Of a DNA stretch of 64,000 bases, positions 1 to 10,458 are shown piece by piece. The DNA is from Rhodopseudomonas palustris (GTDB lineage Bacteria; Pseudomonadota; Alphaproteobacteria; Rhizobiales; Xanthobacteraceae), in NCBI RefSeq assembly GCF_013415845.1, contig NZ_CP058907.1, positions 558,001-622,000 of the forward strand, in the 5' to 3' direction. Position 1 is the first letter of the stretch, and every line of letters begins with the position of its first letter. The translations under genes and the position numbers were made by a program. Below the pieces are notes generated by a model, which was not told where the DNA came from, ran no database searches, and worked only from the letters and a program-made list of their open reading frames with translations.

Positions 1-2355
1 GAACAGCCGGGGCAGCTTGGCCGACAGTGCGGTCAGCTCATGGTAGTGCGTGGCGAACAGCGAACGACACCTGTTCTGTTCGTGCAGGTGCTCGATCGCG
101 GCCCAGGCGATCGACAGGCCGTCGAACGTCGCGGTGCCGCGGCCGATCTCGTCGAGGATCACCAACGCCCGTTCGGAGGCCTGGTTCAGGATCGCGGCGG
201 TCTCGACCATCTCGACCATGAAGGTCGAACGGCCGCGGGCGAGGTCGTCGGCGGCGCCGACGCGCGAGAACAGCCGGTCGACGATGCCGATCCGTGCCCG
301 GTTCGCCGGCACGAAGCTGCCGACCTGGGCGAGCAGGGCGATCAGCGCGTTCTGGCGCAGGAAGGTCGACTTACCGGCCATGTTCGGGCCGGTCAGCAGC
401 CAGATCTGGCCGCTGGTCTGCGCCGGGCCGGGCGACAGGTCGCAGGCATTGGCGATGAACGGCTCGCCAGCCTTCTTCAGCGCCTGCTCGACCACCGGAT
501 GCCGGCCGCCTTCGATCGCAAAGCTCAGCGACTCATCGACCTCGGGCCGCACGTAGTTGTCGTCGCTGGCGAGCTTGGCGAGCGCGGTGGCGACATCGAG
601 CAGCGCGAACGCATGGGCGGCGGCGCGCAGGTCTTCACCGGCCGCATCGATCATCGCGGCGAGGCGGTCGAAGATCTCCAGCTCCAGCCCGAGTGCACGG
701 TCGCCCGCATTGGCGATCTTGGCCTCGATCTCGCCGAGTTCGGCGGTGGTGAAGCGCACCTGCCCGGCCAGCGTCTGGCGATGGATGAAAGTGGCGTTCA
801 GTGGCGGCGCCATCAGTTTGTCGCCGTGCTGCGCCGAGACTTCGACGAAGTAACCGAGCACGTTGTTGTGCCGGATCTTCAGCGCCTTGATGCCGGTGTC
901 GTCGGCGTAGCGCGCCTGCATCGACGCGACGACGAGGCGCGAGGCGTCGCGCAGCTTGCGGGTCTCGTCGAGCGCCGGCTCGTAGCCTTCGCGCACAAAG
1001 CCGCCGTCGCGCTTGAGAAGCGGCAGATCGTCGGCGAGCGCGCGGCCGAGTTCAGCGCACAATGCGCGTGACGGCCGCTGCAGCGCCGCCATCGCGCTCG
1101 CGAGCTCCTGCGGCGGGCTTGCGAGCTGGCCAAGCTGCGCAAGCACCTCGTCGGCAGCACGGATGCCATCGCGCAAGTTCGCGAGATCCCGCGGGCCTCC
1201 GCGGCCGAGCGACAGCCGCGCCAGTGCACGCGCCATGTCGGGCGCCGCACGTAGCGAGCTGCGGATCTGTTCGCGAAGTCCCGCATCCCCGGTGAAGGCT
1301 TCGACCGCGTCGAGCCGCCGCGCGATCGCCGCCGCATCGGTCAGCGGCGCGGCGAGCCGCTGCGCCAAGAGGCGCGATCCTGCGGCTGTGACCGTGCAGT
1401 CGATCGCGTCGAGCAGCGAGCCGCGGCGTTCGCCGGCTAGCGTGCGGGTGAGTTCGAGATTGGCGCGGGTCGCCGGGTCGATCGCCATCGTGGTGCCGGC
1501 GGCTTCGCGTGACGGCGGCGACAGCGGCGGCCGTTTGCCGAGCTGGGTACGGTCGACATAGGTGACGCAGGCCGCGGCGGCGGTCGCTTCCAGCCGTGAC
1601 AGCGCGGCGAGGCCGTCCATGGTGGCGACAGCGAAGTAATCGCACAGCCGCCGCTCGGCGGTGGCGGAATCGAACACGTCACGCGTCAGCGGCGTGACGG
1701 CGGCGAGCTCGCGCAAGATCGGGGCGAGTTCTGTGTCGCTGTACAGCGCGTCCGGCACGATGGCTTCGTTCGGATTGATCCGCGCCAGCGTCGCGGCGAG
1801 TTCTGCGGTCGAACACTCGGTGACGCAGAATTCGCCAGTCGAAATGTCGATCCAGGCGAGCCCGATGCGATCGGCGCCGGCCGAGCCGCGGACGCGCGCG
1901 ATCGCCAGCAGGTAGTTGTTGGCGCGGGCGTCGAGCAGGGTATCTTCGGTCAGCGTGCCGGGCGTGATCAGCCGCACCACGTCGCGCCGCACCACGCTCT
2001 TGCGGGCGCGTGCCGCGGCCGGGTCTTCGGTCTGCTCGCACACAGCGACGCGGTGACCCAGCGCGATCAGCCGGTGCAGGTAGTCGTCGGAGCGCTCGAC
2101 CGGCACACCGCACATCGGAATGTCGGCGCCGAGATGCTTGCCGCGCTTGGTCAGGGTAATGCCGAGCGCGCGTGACGCGATTTCGGCATCCTCGAAGAAC
2201 AGCTCGTAAAAATCGCCCATCCGGTAGAACAGCAACAGACCAGGATTGGCGGCCTTGATCTCGTGGTACTGCTCCATCATCGGCGACATTTTGGCGGGCG
2301 CCTCCGGAGGCGGAGCGGCGTCGGGCGGCAGAGCGATGTCGGGGCGGATGGTCAT
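1..2355 (-). CDS. mutS: DNA mismatch repair protein MutS (3' end outside window)
   Basis: MutS recognises base mismatches and small loops and starts methyl-independent or MutL-dependent repair in the cytoplasm. About 785 codons are visible and the C-terminus runs off the left edge. The N-terminal mismatch-wedge motif GDFYELF is present, with the family Phe-x-Glu at F49 and E51. The ATPase Walker [10 protein letters not shown] lies at about residues 656-664 and the Walker [10 protein letters not shown] has its acidic pair near 735-736. The ATG at 2355 gives the usual start just before an Ala/Pro-rich leader. An upstream ATG at 2364 is out of frame and closes at once. The family is normally about 850-900 residues, so only the helix-turn-helix/dimerisation tail is missing. 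Recognition is very secure. Confidence 0.97.
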   Translation of the reverse strand, partial: MTIRPDIALPPDAAPPPEAPAKMSPMMEQYHEIKAANPGLLLFYRMGDFYELFFEDAEIASRALGITLTKRGKHLGADIPMCGVPVERSDDYLHRLIALGHRVAVCEQTEDPAAARARKSVVRRDVVRLITPGTLTEDTLLDARANNYLLAIARVRGSAGADRIGLAWIDISTGEFCVTECSTAELAATLARINPNEAIVPDALYSDTELAPILRELAAVTPLTRDVFDSATAERRLCDYFAVATMDGLAALSRLEATAAAACVTYVDRTQLGKRPPLSPPSREAAGTTMAIDPATRANLELTRTLAGERRGSLLDAIDCTVTAAGSRLLAQRLAAPLTDAAAIARRLDAVEAFTGDAGLREQIRSSLRAAPDMARALARLSLGRGGPRDLANLRDGIRAADEVLAQLGQLASPPQELASAMAALQRPSRALCAELGRALADDLPLLKRDGGFVREGYEPALDETRKLRDASRLVVASMQARYADDTGIKALKIRHNNVLGYFVEVSAQHGDKLMAPPLNATFIHRQTLAGQVRFTTAELGEIEAKIANAGDRALGLELEIFDRLAAMIDAAGEDLRAAAHAFALLDVATALAKLASDDNYVRPEVDESLSFAIEGGRHPVVEQALKKAGEPFIANACDLSPGPAQTSGQIWLLTGPNMAGKSTFLRQNALIALLAQVGSFVPANRARIGIVDRLFSRVGAADDLARGRSTFMVEMVETAAILNQASERALVILDEIGRGTATFDGLSIAWAAIEHLHEQNRCRSLFATHYHELTALSAKLPRLF

Positions 2356-2530
2356 GGCCGATGCATAGCAAAATTCGCACCTTCGTTCCTACCTCCGGCG
2401 GCGAGCCATGCACGGGTTTCAACCGGACCCGCGCCGATCTGCGGCACATTGACCTGCTGGGCGCCGCTTCCTACAAACCGGCTTCAAGTCCGGCGTCCCA
2501 GCCCGGATCGGCAAAACAGGGAGAGTTTCG

Positions 2531-3739
2531 ATGGCCGACGTGTTTGTCTGCGACGCGGTGCGCACCCCGATCGGCCGTTACGGCGGATCGCTCGCCAAGG
2601 TGCGGACCGATGATCTCGCGGCGGTGCCGATCAAGGCGCTGATGGCCAAACATCCGGACATGGATTGGAGCGCGGTGGACGAGGTGTTCTTCGGCTGCGC
2701 CAATCAGGCCGGCGAAGACAACCGCAACGTCGCCCGGATGGCGGCGCTGCTGGCGGGCTTGCCGGATTCGGTGCCCGGCCAGACTCTCAATCGGTTGTGC
2801 GCCTCCGGCCTCGATGCGGTCGGCGCGGCGGGCCGTGCGATCCGCGGCGGCGAGATCGATCTGGCGATCGCCGGCGGCGTCGAGTCGATGACCCGGGCGC
2901 CGTTCGTGCAGGGCAAGGCCACCGAAGCGTTCGCGCGCTCGGCCGACATCTTCGACACCACGATCGGTTGGCGCTTCATCAATCCGCTGATGAAACAGCA
3001 ATACGGCGTCGACTCGATGCCGGAGACCGGCGAGAACGTCGCCGAAGAATTCCAGATCTCGCGCGCAGATCAGGATGCGTTCGCGATCCGCAGCCAGCAG
3101 CGCGCCGGCGCGGCGATCGCGGCCGGCTACTTTGCCGAGGAGATCGCGCCGGTGACCTACGCGGGCGGCAAGGCCGGCCCGATCACGGTCGATAAGGACG
3201 AGCATCCGCGCCCCGAAACCACGCTGGAGGGTCTCGCCAAGCTAAAGCCGATCGTGCGCAATCCGGGCACCGTGACGGCCGGTAACGCCTCGGGCGTCAA
3301 TGACGGCGCCGCAGCGCTGCTGATCGCCTCGGAAGCCGCGGTGAAGAAATACGGCCTGACGCCGCGCGCCAAGATTCTGGGCCTCGCCTCGGCGGCGGTG
3401 CCGCCGCGGATCATGGGCATCGGCCCGGTGCCGGCGACCCGCAAGCTGATGGAACGGCTCGGGCTGAAGATCAGCGACTTCGACCTGATCGAGCTGAACG
3501 AAGCGTTCGCCAGCCAGGGCCTCGCCTGCCTGCGCCAGCTCGGCGTCAAAGACGACGCCGACTTCGTCAATCCGCATGGCGGCGCGATCGCTCTCGGACA
3601 CCCGCTCGGCATGAGCGGCGCCCGCCTGGCGCTCACCGCGGTCCACGGCCTGGAAAAGCGCGGCGGCAAGCTCGCCCTCGCCACGATGTGCGTCGGCGTT
3701 GGTCAGGGCGTCGCGATGGCGATCGAGAAGCTGAACTAA
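2531..3739 (+). CDS. pcaF: Acetyl-CoA acyltransferase, 3-oxoadipyl-CoA thiolase type
   Basis: This is a degradative thiolase of 402 residues that cleaves a 3-oxoacyl-CoA with CoA. The acylated cysteine is C90 in NRLCASG, the histidine is H357 in ALGHPLG, and the second cysteine is C387 in TMCVGVGQG. The NRLCASGLDA and MCVGVGQG signatures resemble PcaF/PaaJ beta-ketoadipyl-CoA thiolases more than biosynthetic PhaA. A true PhaA-like paralogue lies 19 kb away for comparison. The gene stands alone between divergent mutS and a palindromic repeat, with no other pca genes beside it, so the exact acyl substrate is inferred. The start is preceded by an AGGGAGAG ribosome-binding site. An alternative reading is a general acetyl-CoA acetyltransferase. 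Confidence 0.88.
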   Translation: MADVFVCDAVRTPIGRYGGSLAKVRTDDLAAVPIKALMAKHPDMDWSAVDEVFFGCANQAGEDNRNVARMAALLAGLPDSVPGQTLNRLCASGLDAVGAAGRAIRGGEIDLAIAGGVESMTRAPFVQGKATEAFARSADIFDTTIGWRFINPLMKQQYGVDSMPETGENVAEEFQISRADQDAFAIRSQQRAGAAIAAGYFAEEIAPVTYAGGKAGPITVDKDEHPRPETTLEGLAKLKPIVRNPGTVTAGNASGVNDGAAALLIASEAAVKKYGLTPRAKILGLASAAVPPRIMGIGPVPATRKLMERLGLKISDFDLIELNEAFASQGLACLRQLGVKDDADFVNPHGGAIALGHPLGMSGARLALTAVHGLEKRGGKLALATMCVGVGQGVAMAIEKLN

Positions 3740-3750
3740 CTAGGATATCA

Positions 3751-3852
3751 CGTCATTGCCGGGCTTGACCCGGCAATCCATCCTCTACGCAAAGGCTTGC
3801 GAGAGGCGCGTTCCGCGCGCGATGGATGCGCGGGGCAAACCCGCGCATGACG
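3751..3852. repeat. Palindromic intergenic repeat, family A copy 1
   Basis: This is a double hairpin element between convergent genes. The left arm is a perfect 9 bp stem (3755-3763 with 3769-3777, loop CTTGA). The right arm is a perfect 9 bp stem (3826-3834 with 3840-3848). The ends carry inverted CGTCAT/ATGACG. A second copy with the same left-arm and right-arm design lies at 10339-10423. Such interspersed palindromes are common in Bradyrhizobium and Rhodopseudomonas genomes. Here the element sits where a bidirectional terminator would be expected. Confidence 0.7.
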
Positions 3853-3917
3853 CCGCGATTTGAGGCGGCGCTTCCGATGAACTCCCTCGCCCGCTCTTGC
3901 GGGGAGAGGTGAGCAGG

Positions 3918-5480
3918 CTACTCCATCACCGCGGCATGATCCGCCGGGGCTTCGCTTTGCTTGCGTAGCGCCGCCTTGGTCGAGCCGATGATGATCGCCA
4001 TCGGCACCGCCGCGGCGGTCAGGAACATCACCATCGCGTAGTCGTGTGAGAATGCGATGATCTGCGCCTGCATGGTGACGATCGCGTCCATCATCGCCTT
4101 GCCGGTGGTGGTCGACAGATCAATCATGCCAGTGACGTTGGGCATCTGCAGCGCGTTGTTGAACGGGTTGATGTGCTCGGTGAGGATCGAGTGCGCCGTC
4201 GTGGTTCCGGACGACAGCTTGGCGATCACCACCGAGATCCCGACCGAGCTGGCGACGTTGCGCACCAGCGTCAGCATCGCGGTGCCGTCGGTGCGGAGCT
4301 GCCCGGGCAGCGTCATGAACGCCACCGTCGACAGCGGCACGAAGACGAGACCGAAGCCGAAGCCCTGAATGATGCTGGTGACGACCACGCTCGACACACT
4401 GGTCTGATCGGTCCAGCCGGTCATCACATAGAGCGACGCGCAGGTCAGCGACAGGCCTGTGGCGATCAGAGTGCGGGCCTCGATGTAGCGCATGATCCGC
4501 CCGACGATCATCATCGCCACGAAGGTGCCGCAGCCGCGCGAGGCCAGCAGCAGGCCGGCGGTCATGATCGGGTAGCCTTCGACGTTCTGCAGGAACGGCG
4601 ACGACAGCGCCATGGTGGAGAACAGCACCAGCCCCATCACCGTCATGAACACCACGCCGCCGACGAAGTTGCGGTCCTTGAAGATCGCGAACTGGATGAA
4701 GGGGCGCTCGGTGGTGAAGGAGTGGGCGAAGAAGTAGTAGAACCCGACCACCGAGACGATCGACTCGATGATGATCTCGGGCGAGTTGAACCAGTCGAGC
4801 TGCTCGCCGCGGTCGAGCGCGAGCTGCATCGCGCCGATGCCGACCGCGAGCGCCGCGAAGCCGAACCAGTCGAACTTCAATTCCTGGTTCTTATCGGTTT
4901 CGTCCATGAACATCGCCAGACCCAGCACCGTGATGGCGCCGAACGGCAGGTTGACGAAGAACACCCAGTGCCAGGAGTACGTTTCGGTCAGCCAGGCGCC
5001 GAGCGAGGGGCCCATGATCGGCCCCATCATCACGCCCATGCCCCAGATCGACATCGCCTTGGCGCGCTCGTGCAGCGCGTAGCTGTCGAGCATCACCGCC
5101 TGCGACAGCGGCACCAGCGCGGCGCCGAACACGCCCTGCAGCAGCCGGAACACCACCATCTGGGTGATATCCTGGGCAAGGCCGCACATCACCGACGCGA
5201 TGGTGAATCCGGCCGAGCAGACAATGAAGATGCGCTTGCGGCCGAACCGGTTGGCGATCCAGCCCACCGGCGCCGTCATGATCGCGGCGGCGACGATGTA
5301 GGAGGTCAGCACCCAGTTGATCTGGTCCTGAGACGCCGACAGCGAGCCCTGCATATAGGGCAACGCGACGTTGGCGATCGTGGTGTCGAGCGCCTGCATG
5401 ATCGTGGCGGTCATGGCGCAGATCGTCACCATGTTCCGGCGAAAGCCGGGGACCGCGTGAGATTGTGCCGCGCCCGCCAT
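3918..5480 (-). CDS. MFS multidrug exporter, DHA2 (EmrB/QacA) family
   Basis: This is a 520-residue inner-membrane drug:H+ antiporter predicted to have 14 transmembrane helices. Visible family features are the TM1 motif LDTTIANVALP (Asp32), a motif A region near 73-84 (GWIANRFGRKR), and a GMGVMMGPIMGPSLG stretch in TM5 resembling the antiporter motif C. It lies 3 bp downstream of the HlyD-type adaptor gene and third in a marR-hlyD-emrB transcription unit. It therefore probably forms an EmrAB-like tripartite pump with that adaptor and an unlinked TolC-type outer-membrane channel. The substrate cannot be read from sequence. Long antisense frames over this gene are codon-bias shadows. Confidence 0.92.
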   Translation of the reverse strand: MAGAAQSHAVPGFRRNMVTICAMTATIMQALDTTIANVALPYMQGSLSASQDQINWVLTSYIVAAAIMTAPVGWIANRFGRKRIFIVCSAGFTIASVMCGLAQDITQMVVFRLLQGVFGAALVPLSQAVMLDSYALHERAKAMSIWGMGVMMGPIMGPSLGAWLTETYSWHWVFFVNLPFGAITVLGLAMFMDETDKNQELKFDWFGFAALAVGIGAMQLALDRGEQLDWFNSPEIIIESIVSVVGFYYFFAHSFTTERPFIQFAIFKDRNFVGGVVFMTVMGLVLFSTMALSSPFLQNVEGYPIMTAGLLLASRGCGTFVAMMIVGRIMRYIEARTLIATGLSLTCASLYVMTGWTDQTSVSSVVVTSIIQGFGFGLVFVPLSTVAFMTLPGQLRTDGTAMLTLVRNVASSVGISVVIAKLSSGTTTAHSILTEHINPFNNALQMPNVTGMIDLSTTTGKAMMDAIVTMQAQIIAFSHDYAMVMFLTAAAVPMAIIIGSTKAALRKQSEAPADHAAVME

Positions 5481-5483
5481 CGG

Positions 5484-6653
5484 TTAGTTGTGCTCCGGCG
5501 TTGCAGCTGCGGCGTGGCCGAAGCCGAGCAGGCCGGCCAGCGAACGGCGGTGGTGGGTGTCGATCGCGACGTTGACGCTCATGCCGGCCTTCAGCCGCTT
5601 GATCATCGGATCGGTCTCGTCGAGCGCGATCCGCAGCGGCACGCGCTGCACTACCTTGACGAAGTTGCCGGTAGCGTTCTGCGGCGGCAGCACGGCGAAT
5701 TGCGCGCCGGTGCCCGGCGACAGCGACGACACCCGTCCCTTGAACTGATGATCCGGGAAGGCGTCGACATCGAGCGTCACGGTCTGGCCCACCGCCACAT
5801 AGGTGAAGTCGCTTTCCTTAGGATTGGCGTCGACCCATGGCTGCGTGGTGTCGATCACGCTGAACACCGGCGTGCCGGCGGCGACGAAGCGGCCGAGCTG
5901 GATGTTGTCGACCTGGGTGGCGGTGCCGCTCATCGGTGCCCGCACGGTCGACAGCCGCAGGTTACGTTCGGCGTCGTCGAGCGCCGCCTTGGCCTGGGCA
6001 TAGGCGGGGAATTTCTCCAGCGGCAGTTCGGGATCGCCGAGCAACTGATTGAGCGCGGTCGACTGCTGCTGCTTGACGAGCTGCAGCTGCGCCTGCGCGG
6101 TCACCAGCGCGGCGGTGGAGTTGTCGAGGTCGAGCTGCGAACCGGCGCGGCTCTGCACCAGCGACGTCTTGCGCTCGACGTCGCGCTGCTTCAGCGCGAT
6201 GCCGGCGTTCACCAGGTCGATGGTCTGGCCGTACAGCTTGACGTTGGCGACCAGATTGGCGTGGCTGGTCTTGGCGTCGGCGAGCTTGGCCTGGGCCTGC
6301 GCCACCGCGAGGCGGAACGGCACCGGATCGATCTGGAACAGCTCGTCACCGGGTTGGACGCGTTGGCCTTCCTTGACGGTCACTTCGACGATCTTGCCGG
6401 CAACGTCCGGCGTGATCAGCACCTTCTGGGCGCCGACATAAGCGTCGTCGGTGGTAACGTAGCGGCCGCCCTCCAGATAGAAGGTAACGCCGCCGATCAG
6501 CGCCACCAGCGGCAGAACGATCAGCAGCAGCGGCCGCCGATAGCGACGCAGCGTGCCGCCGATACCGCGGCGCGGTCCGCCACTCGTGGCGACGGCCGGA
6601 TCCCCCGCAGGCTCCTTCTGCTCGATCGGAAATTTTAGCGCCGGTTCAGCCAT
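5484..6653 (-). CDS. HlyD/EmrA-type membrane fusion protein
   Basis: This is a periplasmic adaptor of 389 residues that links an inner-membrane exporter to an outer-membrane channel. A short cytosolic N-terminus is followed by one transmembrane helix (about 41-60). Then come the first half of a lipoyl/barrel-sandwich domain, a long alpha-helical hairpin (about 120-220), and the second barrel half and beta-barrel. The motif VDNIQLGRFVAAGTP is typical of the EmrA branch. The start at 6653 was chosen because it has a GGGAGGAG site 6 bp upstream; the frame stays open for 34 more codons without a better site. Its first codons overlap the end of the MarR gene by 8 bp, indicating coupling. It is the partner of the MFS gene immediately downstream. 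Confidence 0.93.
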   Translation of the reverse strand: MAEPALKFPIEQKEPAGDPAVATSGGPRRGIGGTLRRYRRPLLLIVLPLVALIGGVTFYLEGGRYVTTDDAYVGAQKVLITPDVAGKIVEVTVKEGQRVQPGDELFQIDPVPFRLAVAQAQAKLADAKTSHANLVANVKLYGQTIDLVNAGIALKQRDVERKTSLVQSRAGSQLDLDNSTAALVTAQAQLQLVKQQQSTALNQLLGDPELPLEKFPAYAQAKAALDDAERNLRLSTVRAPMSGTATQVDNIQLGRFVAAGTPVFSVIDTTQPWVDANPKESDFTYVAVGQTVTLDVDAFPDHQFKGRVSSLSPGTGAQFAVLPPQNATGNFVKVVQRVPLRIALDETDPMIKRLKAGMSVNVAIDTHHRRSLAGLLGFGHAAAATPEHN

Positions 6654-7131
6654 AGTGCTCCTCCCGTCGTTTTTCTTCGCGGTGGCAGTCGTGTTGGATC
6701 GCGCCCCGCAAATTTTCCTTGATGATCTGCATCTGCCGCACCAGGCGCTGGGCATCCTCCGGCGTCAGGCCGGCGAGCGCGGTGTCGGTGAGTTCGGCGC
6801 GGAGGCCGGCGAGCTTGCCGAGCAGCGGCCGGGCCGCCTCGCGCAGGTAGAGCCGTTTGCAGCGCCGGTCGCTGTCGTCGCTGCGGCGTTCCAGCCAGCC
6901 GTGGTCGCACAGCTTGTCGATCAGCCGGGTCAGCGTGATCGGCTGCAGTTCCATCTGTTCGGCGAGTTCGGACTGCTTCAGCCCTTCGGCGCGCTCGACC
7001 TTGGCCAGCACCGCCCATTGGGCGCGGGTGATGCCGTGCCGGGAGGCCTGCTTGTCCGCATATGCGCGCAGCAGTCGCTGCGCCTCGGCGAACGCGAAGA
7101 TGAAGTTCTGGTCTTCCGGGCCCCGGGTCAT
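6646..7131 (-). CDS. MarR-family transcriptional regulator of the efflux operon
   Basis: This is a 161-residue winged-helix dimeric repressor. The recognition region reads QSELAEQMELQPITLTRLIDKL, followed by the wing SDDSDRRCKRLYL, a classic MarR layout. The reading frame is open far upstream, but ATG 7131 has a perfect AGGAGG 7 bp before it and matches the usual family N-terminus. The gene is first in a three-gene unit with hlyD and emrB, and a perfect ATAAGC-AA-GCTTAT palindrome lies 28 bp upstream. By analogy with EmrR and similar systems it should repress its own pump operon and be released by a toxic phenolic or other pump substrate. The ligand is unknown. Confidence 0.92.
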   Translation of the reverse strand: MTRGPEDQNFIFAFAEAQRLLRAYADKQASRHGITRAQWAVLAKVERAEGLKQSELAEQMELQPITLTRLIDKLCDHGWLERRSDDSDRRCKRLYLREAARPLLGKLAGLRAELTDTALAGLTPEDAQRLVRQMQIIKENLRGAIQHDCHREEKRREEHYG

Positions 7132-7158
7132 ACCGCTGCCTCCTAAGCTTCGAATAAG

Positions 7159-7172
7159 ATAAGCAAGCTTAT
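7159..7172. promoter_or_regulatory. Probable MarR operator of the marR-hlyD-emrB unit
   Basis: A perfect 6 bp inverted repeat with a 2 bp centre (ATAAGC AA GCTTAT) lies in a locally AT-rich patch just upstream of the marR start codon. Its position, size and symmetry are those of MarR-family operators. Binding is inferred. Confidence 0.6.
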
Positions 7173-7314
7173 TATTTCTCAAGGCGCCGATTCGCATAGG
7201 ATCGATCCAAGCTGCGCATGCCTCGCAAACCCGGGTGGCCTGGCGAGACTTGAACGCCGCCCCGATGTAGACTGTTGCTAAAGACATGAGCCGGTCCGGT
7301 TGGCCGGCACGTGA

Positions 7315-7818
7315 GTGGTGATGGGCCCGATGACCGCATTGAAGCCGACTTTCCCCGCGCCGGGGCACGATCACGACCGCTGCTCCGCCGAGGGGCTGGA
7401 ACATGCGGAGCGGGTTTGTGCCGGCCGGTCGCAGAACTTGACGCCCATCCGCCGGCAGGTGCTGCGCGCACTGCTGTCGAGCCACCGGCCGCTCGGCGCC
7501 TATGAGGTGATCGAGGAACTCGCTCGGGTGATGCCGCGGCCGGCGCCGATCACGGTGTACCGGGCTCTCGATTTCCTGATGCAGAACGGGCTGGTGCACC
7601 GGATCGAGAGCCGCAACGCGTTCCTGGCCTGCGGCCACGACCACGGCGACGCGGCGACTGTCGCGTTCCTGATCTGCGAATGCTGCGGCTCGGTTGCCGA
7701 GGTCCCTGCCTCCGAAGTGACACAGCGCCTCAACGAAGCCGCACGCCAGACCGGGTTCACGCCGAAGATGTCGGTGGTCGAGATCACCGGCGTGTGCGGC
7801 CATTGCCAAGCCGCCTGA
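7315..7818 (+). CDS. zur: Fur-family zinc-uptake regulator (Zur-like)
   Basis: This is a metal-dependent repressor of 167 residues, probably sensing zinc. The DNA-binding part contains TPIRRQVLRALLSSHRPLGAYEV and RPAPITVYRALDFL, the pattern of Zur rather than Fur or PerR. The structural zinc site is visible as C121-x-x-C124 and C161-x-x-C164. A sensory-site-like ACGHDH lies at about 106-110. No znu transporter genes lie beside it, so the targets are elsewhere. Candidate starts are at 7315, 7321 and 7330, and none has a strong ribosome-binding site; the first is given. An Irr or Fur assignment is less likely given the HRIESRNAFLACGH stretch. Confidence 0.82.
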   Translation: MVMGPMTALKPTFPAPGHDHDRCSAEGLEHAERVCAGRSQNLTPIRRQVLRALLSSHRPLGAYEVIEELARVMPRPAPITVYRALDFLMQNGLVHRIESRNAFLACGHDHGDAATVAFLICECCGSVAEVPASEVTQRLNEAARQTGFTPKMSVVEITGVCGHCQAA

Positions 7819-7896
7819 CGCGGTTTACGCCTTGATCTATGGGAGGAGCGTGGCGCGCCAGCGCCCGCCACAACACGGCGAAAAGCCGGAGGCACC

Positions 7897-7970
7897 ATGT
7901 CGGTCAAGACGTCACGCCGGTCCCCGGCCATTCCCGCGCGCCTGATTAATCAGCCCCCGCGACCGCTGCG

Positions 7971-7974
<4 letters not shown>
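7897..7974 (+). CDS. Short leader ORF (25 residues) overlapping the EamA gene start
   Basis: This small ORF starts with ATG at 7897 behind a good GGAGG (7888-7892, 4 bp spacing). It encodes a basic 25-residue peptide beginning MSVKTSRRSP. Its TGA stop overlaps the GTG start of the following transporter in the sequence GGTGAG. The transporter start itself has no convincing ribosome-binding site, so translation may depend on coupling to this leader. No similarity to a known leader peptide is recognised. It may equally be a chance frame. Confidence 0.4.
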
Positions 7975-10215
<2,241 letters not shown>

Positions 10216-10338
10216 GTCGAGGCCTCGGCACGCGCTCTCATTCGGAGCGTGTGGGATCGATCTTGCGGTGTGGCGGATCCTAAAAGTCCGGCAGCGAGAT
10301 TGCTCCTTCAGATCGGGCGCCGTTCTCTCCACTCGTCT

Positions 10339-10423
10339 TGCCCGGGCTTGATCCGGGCATCCACGTTTTTTGAGCGCTCTTTGCAGGGCAGAATGTGGAT
10401 GGCCGACGAGGTCGGCCATGACG
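10339..10423. repeat. Palindromic intergenic repeat, family A copy 2
   Basis: The left hairpin TGCCCGG...CCGGGCA (10339-10345 with 10353-10359) has the same GGGCTTGA core as the copy at 3751. The right hairpin is a perfect 9 bp stem (10399-10407 with 10411-10419, loop GAG) and ends in ATGACG like the first copy. It sits between the convergent ispG and antiporter genes. Confidence 0.65.
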
Positions 10424-10458
10424 GACACCTAGCTGTTCACACTTCCTATGGATGCGCT

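Noticed and set aside
4173..6638. An 821-codon open frame antisense to the MFS and HlyD genes
   Set aside because: Its product is dominated by His, Arg, Gln and Asp with no hydrophobic core or motif. It is the mirror of two well-supported genes and a product of high-GC codon bias.
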